Positions 52,378-59,823 of a DNA stretch of 64,000 nt are shown here, piece after piece (within the stretch, counting starts at the first letter, position 1; each line of letters opens with the position of its first letter). Source of the DNA: Bacteroidota bacterium (GTDB lineage: Bacteria > Bacteroidota > Bacteroidia > J057 > JADKCL01); the NCBI GenBank assembly GCA_016718825.1, contig JADKCL010000003.1, positions 186,001 to 250,000 on the forward strand. The letters are read 5' to 3'. The translations under genes and the position numbers were made by a program. The notes below the pieces were generated by a model. It had not been told where the DNA came from, did no database searches, and saw only the letters and a list, made by a program, of their open reading frames with translations.

Positions 52378-53047
52378 TCCTGGAGCTATTTACCAGCCAG
52401 CACCCTGACTAAGAGGTGTAATGTTTGACAAAATGCAGGTTTACTTTCTGGAGGACAAACAAAAGATAACTTGCTAAAAATTCAGGAATAATTCCGTTTT
52501 TCAATTAAACCGAGAATAGTTAATGAATCAAGGCTCATACTCCAAATTGATGAACTTTTGGGGCAAGAAAAGATGGAGCTAATTGGATAGAGAGTTTGCC
52601 CAGCTTCTAGACCTTTCTGAGATGAACCCTTATCCGCTGCAATAGCGACCTGTTACGCAACGGGACAAGGCTTCTAAAAGCAGAGAAAGTTTATGGCTTA
52701 TCTCGAATTCATGGGCCAGATGGCTCAATGGCATCCTCTGAAACCATCATCAGAACATTCGAATTGACACCATTGGTAGAGCTCATCAAACCGACTTAAG
52801 AAATCGGGTAGAAAGGGAAGTCCTGATTTACTGGAAAACCACGAAATCTGGAGCTTCACATATGTTCAAAAATGGGCAAAAAAAAAGGCAACGCCAGTTT
52901 CCTGACAAAGCCTCCGATACAAATATACGAAAACAGCTAGAAAAGAGTGCGATTCCACCCTACCTTTTTCAGATTTTGTTGAAATTCAATCACTTTAGAA
53001 TTGCCCATCCACAGATGCTGCCCTACCTTGCATTAAAAAAAGTATCG
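52378..53047. other. A+T-rich stretch without intact genes
   Basis: Frames here are short and broken by stops. Fragments such as IDELLGQEKMELIG can be read but not tied to a family. The upstream extension of the M19 frame (from 52862) looks non-coding. The stretch is visibly richer in A+T than its neighbours and probably holds relics of an acquired element next to the antitoxin pseudogene. Confidence 0.5.
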
Positions 53048-54403
53048 ATGAATGCTTTCAATTACCCACGTATTGCACAATTACTGTGGCTACCGATATT
53101 CATTTTGGGATTTGCAGCCTCTGATAGTACTTACCTCCACGCCCAACCCATCCGCGTCTACATGGACCTTCAAATCCATACCACGATGCACCAAGCCTAC
53201 GGCTTCTTTGGCGAAGGGCTTCAGTATATCGACGCAAAAAAACCGCCCAAGGAGAGCTACAAGCATCTGCTCAAAAACGTGAACCATGCCGATTATCTCG
53301 AAAACAATTCAGGGGCGCGAATCATTTGCAACGGGGCAATCACCAACGAATGGGTGCGTTCCAAGAAGAAGGCGCGTCGCGTTATTTTGGAGCAAATTGA
53401 CTATGTAAATGCTTTTGCGGCGGCGCATTCCGACAAATTTGCGGTCGCCAAGTCGCCGCAGGAAGTCCGGGATTTGGTCAATACGACAAACAAGACGGTC
53501 ATTTTCCATTCCATCGAAGGTGGCAACAAACTGATCAACAGTCCCGAAGACGCCCAATTTTGGGCGGAACAAGGTGTGGCATTCATTACGCTCATTCACT
53601 TACGGGATGCCAAATTGGGCGCGGCGGCCGTTGCACCGGAATTCATCACGAAGTTGATCAACCTACGGGCTGCCTTTCGGAGGGAAAAGAAACGCGGACT
53701 TACCGAATTGGGCAAAAAGGCGATTGTCTGGCTGGCAAATGCTGGCATCATGACCGACATCACGCATATGTCGGATGGCTCCCGAAAAGACGCGCTGGAT
53801 GTGATGGAAAAAAATGGCATTCCTCCCCTATCGACCCACGATGGCTTCAAGCCGATTCAAAACCATCCAAGAGCCATTTCCGAATCTGATGTCCTGCGGA
53901 TTTACCAAAATGGAGGTTTGATTTCGTTGCCCATCAGCGGGTACTCCCTGCTCCCGCACAAAGCTGACAGCAATTATCAGCGGCAAATCGATCAGCTGAA
54001 ATGCTATTGTCCAGGATCGATTGACACGTACAAATTCACCTACTCGGCACTTCAAAAGTTCATCGAAGGCAATGTTGCCACAATTTCTGAAGGGAAATTT
54101 GCCAAATTCGATGGGCTTTCCGAGTCAGAAAAGGAGCAGTTTTCGATCGGATACCAGAGCGATTTTAATGGTTGGTTGAACCACAGCCGGCCAAGATATG
54201 GCAAGGATGGCTGCTACGAAACCGAAAAAGACGACAATTACGCCGAACTGGAAATCAAGGGCCTCGCACATCCAGGACTGATGCCGGACTATTGGGAAAC
54301 CCTCAGAAGTGAAGGTGTAGATTTGGCTCCCATCGAACGCGCATCTGAGCGTTTTTTACAAATTTGGCAGCATTTTCTGGATCAGAAAGGTACCTTCGAA
54401 TAA
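53048..54403 (+). CDS. M19 dipeptidase-family protein (paralog 2), variant first metal motif
   Basis: Protein of 451 residues with a signal peptide (about 1-33, ending LHAQ). M19-type landmarks: FHSIEGGNKL (Glu), IMTDITHMSDGS (His), PLSTHDGFKPIQNHPRAIS (His), and YQSDFNGWLNHSRP, which aligns with the SDFDG of paralog 1 and keeps the Asp. The first metal motif reads DLQIH instead of DLHCH, so one His is Gln. Activity may be altered. ATG 53048 gives a clean signal peptide; the frame is open further upstream, but that part lacks family sequence. Confidence 0.78.
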   Translation: MNAFNYPRIAQLLWLPIFILGFAASDSTYLHAQPIRVYMDLQIHTTMHQAYGFFGEGLQYIDAKKPPKESYKHLLKNVNHADYLENNSGARIICNGAITNEWVRSKKKARRVILEQIDYVNAFAAAHSDKFAVAKSPQEVRDLVNTTNKTVIFHSIEGGNKLINSPEDAQFWAEQGVAFITLIHLRDAKLGAAAVAPEFITKLINLRAAFRREKKRGLTELGKKAIVWLANAGIMTDITHMSDGSRKDALDVMEKNGIPPLSTHDGFKPIQNHPRAISESDVLRIYQNGGLISLPISGYSLLPHKADSNYQRQIDQLKCYCPGSIDTYKFTYSALQKFIEGNVATISEGKFAKFDGLSESEKEQFSIGYQSDFNGWLNHSRPRYGKDGCYETEKDDNYAELEIKGLAHPGLMPDYWETLRSEGVDLAPIERASERFLQIWQHFLDQKGTFE

Positions 54404-54414
54404 ACGATTGGACA

Positions 54415-54765
54415 ATGGTCAGCTTGGACAGCGTACGGGAAATCGCATTGGCTTTTGAGGCTGCTGAAGAGGTGCCGCACTTCGAAATCACATCCTTCCG
54501 CGTCAAGAAGAAGATTTTTGTGACGATGAATGCGGAAATGAACCATATCACGATTCGGCTATCGGAAGTGGATCAATCTGTTTTTTACGAATACAGTCCC
54601 GAGGTCATTTACCCCGTCCCCAACAAATGGGGTAAATACGGTTGGACGCATGTCAATTTATTGCTTGTCGAGGAAGAATTGTTGCGCGAGGTGATTCGTC
54701 TGTCTTATTGTATTGCGGCGCCGAAGAAGCTAGGGGACAAATACATGATGGACGTGAATTTGTGA
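54415..54765 (+). CDS. MmcQ/YjbR family protein
   Basis: Protein of 116 residues with the family pattern: an N-terminal helix LDSVREIALAFEAAEEVPHF, FRVKKKIFVTMN, a central beta-sheet, and a C-terminal helix with WTHVNLLLVEEELLREVIR and SYCIAAPKKL. The fold is CyaY-like and members are small cytoplasmic proteins, sometimes described as DNA-binding, of unclear function. It starts 11 bases after the M19 gene. ATG 54415 avoids overlap. Confidence 0.85.
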   Translation: MVSLDSVREIALAFEAAEEVPHFEITSFRVKKKIFVTMNAEMNHITIRLSEVDQSVFYEYSPEVIYPVPNKWGKYGWTHVNLLLVEEELLREVIRLSYCIAAPKKLGDKYMMDVNL

Positions 54766-54830
54766 TTAGTATGTAATCAGTAGCAGGTTTTCATCATTGG
54801 CTTTTGCATCGTCCAAACGAAATTTCATCC

Positions 54831-55550
54831 ATGCAACACATTATCAGCCGATTATTCATTTTCCTCTTGTTTGTCAGCACGGCAAATGCCCAAAGTCTTC
54901 CGCCTTCATCCTCCGATTCGACGGAAAGCAATCCATCCTTCGGGGCCAAGATTGGACTTTTTGGCTCCGGGGGAATGTACCGTGGCTTCCGACAAAAGGA
55001 ATCCATTTGTTTTGATTGCACCCCGCGAGCGTACCAAACAGCAACTGTAACCAATGCTTTGGCAACATTTGGCATGGTGGCAGAGATTGGCAAAGCCCAA
55101 AAGCATCTTGGGATACGAGGTGCACTTGGTCTGGCCTACCAACAAATCAAATGGGACTATGAATTGGAATTCCGGCCAAGAGGCCTGCCTTTGCAACAAC
55201 ATACGGTTCATTTGCGGGCGAATCGGCTTTTACTTGATCTGAATTTTAAGCTAAGGTATTCCACGTTGGGCCGACATCCCTTGATTTTGCAAATGGGCTT
55301 CTTTGCCAACGGGTTTTTGACGCGTGGATCCAAATCGTATTCGACCTCTCCCAATCGGTCTGCCTTTTTCAGCCAATTGTTAGGGCCACCCATGGGTGTG
55401 ACTGCGGGCCTCTCCCATCAGCTCAAGGCAAAGGGAATTGTCCTTGAGCCATTTGCAGAGTTGAGATACAGCCTAGCAAAGGTCATGAGGGATCCTGATT
55501 TCACTTCTGGAAGTCTGCAAATTGGGTTGATCGCATGGATGCCCAAATGA
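54831..55550 (+). CDS. Outer-membrane beta-barrel-like protein
   Basis: Protein of 239 residues. Signal peptide MQHIISRLFIFLLFVSTANA, then alternating amphipathic strands such as FGAKIGLFGSGGMYRGF, LHLRANRLLLDLNFKLRYS-like segments and a final strand ending LIAWMPK. This suggests a small outer-membrane barrel of unknown ligand. No plug domain or TonB box is seen. Family not recognised. Confidence 0.65.
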   Translation: MQHIISRLFIFLLFVSTANAQSLPPSSSDSTESNPSFGAKIGLFGSGGMYRGFRQKESICFDCTPRAYQTATVTNALATFGMVAEIGKAQKHLGIRGALGLAYQQIKWDYELEFRPRGLPLQQHTVHLRANRLLLDLNFKLRYSTLGRHPLILQMGFFANGFLTRGSKSYSTSPNRSAFFSQLLGPPMGVTAGLSHQLKAKGIVLEPFAELRYSLAKVMRDPDFTSGSLQIGLIAWMPK

Positions 55551-55559
55551 AATCACCAA

Positions 55560-55700
55560 CCCCGAGAGGAACCCTTCGGCCTCTGGCAAAAGGTGGTAGG
55601 CGATGAACGGCTGCAAGCAGAGAGGAAGAAAAGAACCCGAAGGTTCTCAAAATCATTGTTCAGTCCCCCACCCTCTCGGTACACGAAAGGTTCCTCGCGG
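55560..55700. repeat. Inverted-repeat cluster in the 55551-55846 gap
   Basis: CCGAGAGG (55562-55569) matches CCTCTCGG (55672-55679). GAGGAACCCTTCG (55565-55577) is inverted, with one mismatch, as CGAAAGGTTCCTC (55684-55696). Between them GAACCCGAAGGTTC (55633-55646) forms its own hairpin. So the same short motif occurs three times. The gap holds no supported gene. It may be a small mobile or REP-type element, or a structured RNA. Confidence 0.5.
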
Positions 55701-55846
55701 ATTTGGTTGGGCAATAATACGGAAATCGGCAAATCGGAAAGGCGATTTCGTTTCTCTACGCGCAATTCAGCAGTTGCCAAGGCGTTTGAACATAACATTC
55801 CAAACACCGATCCGCCAAGCCACGAAATTTCACCTAATTTCGCGGC

Positions 55847-56302
55847 ATGAGTAATGATGTTGCCCAACCCGACCCCAATGAGATGCTGCCCAAGGGTCGC
55901 CGAATTTTCCTGCAGTTGGCTATTGGAAGCCTTGGTTTGGCCCTTGTATGCATCATCGAGGAACTGATCACCTGGAATGCACCGCCATTTTTGATCGGGC
56001 AAGCCGTGCTTTTTACCATTTTAGGATTGTTTTGGTGGCTCCTTACCAAGGGGCATGCCTTGCGGTGGCTGCTGTTTGGGGTGCTGCTGATTTGTGGGGC
56101 CTATACTTTCCTTTTAGGTGGCCTTCATATGAAAGATCTTCAAACCGAGGCTGTTGATCCAATTTGTTATTGGTTGGTCGGCGGCGGAATCGCCTTCCTC
56201 GGAATGGGAGGATATTCTGCCTACAGTGAAGAATTGGATTCCTATTTCCGCTGGCTTGTGCAGCAACGTGCTGACAAAAATGGAGAGCCAACCGAATCCT
56301 GA
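55847..56302 (+). CDS. Hypothetical small integral membrane protein
   Basis: Protein of 151 residues with four hydrophobic segments (about residues 20-40, 48-65, 70-92 and 105-125) and a charged C-terminal tail. Family not recognised. The start follows TAATTTCG by 4 bases, one mismatch from the -7 consensus. It converges with the M43 protease gene across a terminator. Confidence 0.65.
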   Translation: MSNDVAQPDPNEMLPKGRRIFLQLAIGSLGLALVCIIEELITWNAPPFLIGQAVLFTILGLFWWLLTKGHALRWLLFGVLLICGAYTFLLGGLHMKDLQTEAVDPICYWLVGGGIAFLGMGGYSAYSEELDSYFRWLVQQRADKNGEPTES

Positions 56303-56351
56303 AATACGAAAGGACCTCACTGAAGCAAGAAAAAATATCCTGCAAATGCAA

Positions 56352-56384
56352 AAACGGGCGGCACCATTACAGTACCGCCCGTTT
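56352..56384. terminator. Bidirectional hairpin terminator
   Basis: AAACGGGCGG (56352-56361) pairs perfectly with CCGCCCGTTT (56375-56384), 13-base loop, between convergent genes. Confidence 0.85.
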
Positions 56385-56403
56385 CTATTTTCAAAGTTTC
56401 CGC

Positions 56404-58530
56404 TTACTGAAGCGAAACTTTTTTGATGATCGACTTACCGTCAGCTTCGACACGCAGGTAATAAACACCTGCTGCTTGTGAGGAAAGATCAAAGGCAAGC
56501 TTGCCATTGTTGAATCCTGTCAAGTTGCGTGAAGCGACCTGCTGACCGATGGAATTGAACACAGCCAATTTCACATCCGTTGCGTTGGGCAGGTTCACGT
56601 TCACCGAGAACATACCATTGTTAGGGTTCGGGAAGACCGACACTGCATTGGAAGGCAGTGCATTGGCTACCGCAACAGCACCGACTTGGATATTGATATT
56701 GTCCAAGTAGAGGTTGTTTTCGTAGTCGGTGATGTTCACGAACTTCACGATCACGTTGGAGTTACCGACAAACTGACCCAAGCTCACGGATTCGTTTCTC
56801 CACTGATTGGGGCTGCTAGGGGTAAATGCACTTTGCAGATAATAAGGAGTCACCGTGGTGAGTGCTTGATCAAACTTGCGGTAGATTTCCGTCCAAGAAG
56901 TTCCGCAGTCAGTCGAAGCATAAAGTGCAAGTGTGTCTGAATATCCCGTCTGCGAGTACAAAACATAGGAAAGGTCAAACGTCACATCTGCACCGGAAAC
57001 ACCTGAGAGATTTACACTCGGAAGCAGGAATTCGTCGACTTCGCCACGTGCGTTGTAGTCATAGTTGTTGACCCAAACAGAACCATTGCCGCCGTTGCCG
57101 ACATTGGCCTTGTGCTCCCATGTAAAGCTGTTATCAGGGTTGTTGAGTGTCCAACCTGCAGGCGGCCAAGTGGTGCTCGTGAAGTTGTAGGCAAATGGGA
57201 GTGCTTGCCCGGAAGTGGCAATCGTAAAGCTGCTCGAGTTGGAGTCATTGTTTACATCACCATCCGTAGCACCATTTGGGTTGGTGGTGTAGATTGTGAT
57301 CGTGTGGTTGCCCGCGGAAACGGTCTGCACTGGGAGCGTCACGTTCGTTGCAGCCAAGGACGAAAGACTACCGGTCCAAGCTTGGGTGGAGACTGCACCT
57401 CCGTCGATTTGCCAGTTGATCGTGACCGATGTCAAGGTGTTCAAGCCAAAGTTCTTCAACGTAAAGGTTGGCGTGATTTGTTCCGTGCAGTACGTTCCTG
57501 ATGGCGATGAAATAGCCAAAACACCAGCATCATTAGAGGGCAAATTGACAGGAACGCAACCCTGTGAGTTTGCCAATGAAGACCTTGTGCCGGAAAGTGT
57601 GGCATTCATCCTTGTCCCTTGACCGTTGGTAAAGAAGTACATACATGCATCCGGGGTATAGTCCATGTAGTTCATGAACATGACGCCTGGGGAGGTTGCT
57701 GAACAAGCATCGGTAGCTGGGAAGCTCAAGCAATTGTAGTTTTCGCCAGCTTGGTTCGGGGTATCTGCAACAAAGTCAGTACCATTGCATGCACCGCCAT
57801 CATCGCCCCAAATGTGGCGAAGGTTGAGCCAGTGTCCCACTTCGTGGGTACAGGTACGGCCTTTATTGTAGGGCGCAGAAACAGTTCCGGTACGGCCGAA
57901 AGCATTGTAAAGCACCACCACGCCATCTGTTGCAGCCAATCCGCTACCTGGAAATTGAGCGTAGCCCAACAATTGTTGCCCCAAGTTGCAGACCCAGAGA
58001 TTCAAATAGGAATCGCGTGGCCAAGCATCGCTCCCACCTTGGCTGGTATATTTCACGGGGTCGCCGTTCATACCAAAAGACGTAACGGTCGTGTTGACAC
58101 GTACAATGCCCGTCGTGGGAAGACCTTGTGGGTCGCGGCTTGCAAGGCAAAATTGAATGCCCGTATTGGCCACCAATGAAGTCCAAGCACCAGGAACGCT
58201 GGTGACGTCGGCATTGGTTCCACTGTAATCTTCATTGAGAACAGCAATCTGAGATTGTACCTGTGTGTCGCTGATGTTCTGTTGCGTCGTACGGTAGACA
58301 ACGTGTACGACGACAGGAATGTTGATGACGCCACCGGGAGTCCGGAAGTTCTCGCCATTTTCACGCACAAAGCGCTGAATCTCATTCTCCTGCTTTTGCA
58401 AGCTCTTCGCAATCGAAGGATCGCTCTGCATTTGTTCATGGAGGTGGTCCATCGTACCGCAGGTACGTTGTGCCACCAAGCCATTCGCTGCCAAGAGCAC
58501 TACAAACAGTAAAGCATACAATTTTCTCAT
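56404..58530 (-). CDS. Secreted M43 (pappalysin-like) zinc metalloprotease with T9SS sorting domain
   Basis: Protein of 708 residues. Signal peptide (about 1-20, LVAQ), propeptide, then a metzincin domain with the zinc motif HEVGHWLNLRH and Met-turn FMNYMDYTP. Next are a CARDB-like Ig module (about 350-440), a jelly-roll/MAM-like module (about 460-620) and a C-terminal type IX sorting domain beginning SVFPNPNNGMFSV and ending IIKKVSLQ. The protein should cross the outer membrane by T9SS and be cell-attached or released, degrading external proteins. ATG 58530 (MRKLYALLF) is preferred over an upstream start. Confidence 0.92.
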   Translation of the reverse strand: MRKLYALLFVVLLAANGLVAQRTCGTMDHLHEQMQSDPSIAKSLQKQENEIQRFVRENGENFRTPGGVINIPVVVHVVYRTTQQNISDTQVQSQIAVLNEDYSGTNADVTSVPGAWTSLVANTGIQFCLASRDPQGLPTTGIVRVNTTVTSFGMNGDPVKYTSQGGSDAWPRDSYLNLWVCNLGQQLLGYAQFPGSGLAATDGVVVLYNAFGRTGTVSAPYNKGRTCTHEVGHWLNLRHIWGDDGGACNGTDFVADTPNQAGENYNCLSFPATDACSATSPGVMFMNYMDYTPDACMYFFTNGQGTRMNATLSGTRSSLANSQGCVPVNLPSNDAGVLAISSPSGTYCTEQITPTFTLKNFGLNTLTSVTINWQIDGGAVSTQAWTGSLSSLAATNVTLPVQTVSAGNHTITIYTTNPNGATDGDVNNDSNSSSFTIATSGQALPFAYNFTSTTWPPAGWTLNNPDNSFTWEHKANVGNGGNGSVWVNNYDYNARGEVDEFLLPSVNLSGVSGADVTFDLSYVLYSQTGYSDTLALYASTDCGTSWTEIYRKFDQALTTVTPYYLQSAFTPSSPNQWRNESVSLGQFVGNSNVIVKFVNITDYENNLYLDNINIQVGAVAVANALPSNAVSVFPNPNNGMFSVNVNLPNATDVKLAVFNSIGQQVASRNLTGFNNGKLAFDLSSQAAGVYYLRVEADGKSIIKKVSLQ

Positions 58531-58702
58531 CCTATTCAAAGCGTTTAAAATCTTGCATAAGATTACAAATTTTCCCCTCCAATCCCTCAAAGGCCCCCAA
58601 CTAAATCGATAAAAAGGTTATCCACATGGCAATTCTGGCGATTTCAGGCTGATTTTTGTAATTGAATCGAAAAGCATCAGAAGACTTTGATTAGCTTCGT
58701 GT

Positions 58703-59710
58703 ATGAAAATTAATGCCTTCGCAGCGCAAGAATCCGGCGCAACCTTACAGCCTTTTTCCTTCGAATCAAACCCGCCGAAGGCAGGCGAAGTACTTGTCAA
58801 ACTCACGCATTGCGGGATTTGCCACAGCGACCTCCATCTGATTGACAATGATTGGCGGGCAAGTAAATATCCACTTGTCCCCGGCCATGAGGCGATCGGC
58901 ACCGTGATTGAATTGGGTGAACAAGTACCTTGGCTCCAATTGGGACAAACGGTTGGAATCGGCTGGCAAGCAGGCAGTTGTGGATATTGCGAATGGTGCG
59001 TCCAAGGACAGGAACAATTGTGCAGCAAGAATGTCGCAACTTGCAATGGCCGTTATGGAGGCTTTGCCGACCATTTACTTGTTGATGCACGTTTTGCATT
59101 CCCTATTCCGGCTGCGCTTGCGCCAGAAAATGCTGCGCCACTGCTCTGCGGTGGCATCACCGTTTATTCACCGCTCCGTAACTACGACGTGCGCCATTGG
59201 CACAAGGTCGCAGTCGTCGGCATCGGCGGACTCGGACACCTTGCGATTCAGTTTGCCTCCGCCATGGGCTGCGAAGTCTGGGCACTCTCCCACTCAGCCA
59301 ACAAAGAAAATGAAGCGAAGACCTTGGGAGCGCATCATTTTGTCGCAACCTCGGACCCCAACAGCCTGAAAGCGTTGCGCGGGAGCTTAGACTTCATCTT
59401 GGTGACAGCCACCGCAGACCTCGACTGGAAACCGTATGTCGCTGCCCTTCGCCCCAACGGACGCATCTGCTTCGTGACCGGTCATGCCACCCAATTGGAC
59501 GTTCCCGCTAGCGCGTTGCTCGCCAACAAAGGCATCCTCGGAAGCCAAATCGGTGGCCGCGCCCTCATGCAAGAAATGCTCGAATTCGCCGCAAGGAAAG
59601 GAATCGTTGCCAAGACCGAAGTCATGCCCCTCGCCAATGTCAATGCTGCCCTGGACAAAGTCCGCGACGGAAGCGTAAGGTACCGGATGGTGCTGAGAAT
59701 GGGGAATTGA
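58703..59710 (+). CDS. Zinc-dependent alcohol dehydrogenase (CAD/YahK-like)
   Basis: Medium-chain dehydrogenase of 335 residues. Catalytic zinc ligands in THCGICHSDLHL and PGHEAIGTV. The structural zinc loop has four Cys within SCGYCEWCVQGQEQLC. The Rossmann motif is VAVVGIGGLGHLAIQFA (about residues 169-185). It probably reduces aldehydes with NADPH. The ATG lies 3 bases after TAGCTTCG, a one-mismatch -7 box. It converges with the vWA gene across repeat R3. Confidence 0.88.
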   Translation: MKINAFAAQESGATLQPFSFESNPPKAGEVLVKLTHCGICHSDLHLIDNDWRASKYPLVPGHEAIGTVIELGEQVPWLQLGQTVGIGWQAGSCGYCEWCVQGQEQLCSKNVATCNGRYGGFADHLLVDARFAFPIPAALAPENAAPLLCGGITVYSPLRNYDVRHWHKVAVVGIGGLGHLAIQFASAMGCEVWALSHSANKENEAKTLGAHHFVATSDPNSLKALRGSLDFILVTATADLDWKPYVAALRPNGRICFVTGHATQLDVPASALLANKGILGSQIGGRALMQEMLEFAARKGIVAKTEVMPLANVNAALDKVRDGSVRYRMVLRMGN

Positions 59711-59730
59711 CAATTAAGTATGCTAGGTTC

Positions 59731-59820
59731 GCAGTTAGCAGTTTGCAGTTAGCAGTTTTGAATGTCGCGTTTGGCGCCACTCTCGCTGCTCACTGCTACT
59801 TTCTAACTGCTAACTGCCCA
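59731..59820. repeat. Palindromic heptad-repeat element R3 between convergent genes
   Basis: Left arm 59731-59760 holds 7-base units CAGTTAG, CAGTTTG, CAGTTAG, CAGTTTT. Right arm 59786-59820 holds CTGCTCA, CTGCTAC, TTTCTAA, CTGCTAA in the complementary orientation. It shares GTTAGCAGTT and TTTCTAACTGCTA with R2 and lies directly between the two convergent stop codons. Confidence 0.75.
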
Positions 59821-59823
59821 GAC

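Noticed and set aside
55593..55850. Possible 85-residue gene in the gap before the small membrane protein
   Set aside because: No family or signal features, and its bases are taken up by the inverted-repeat cluster.
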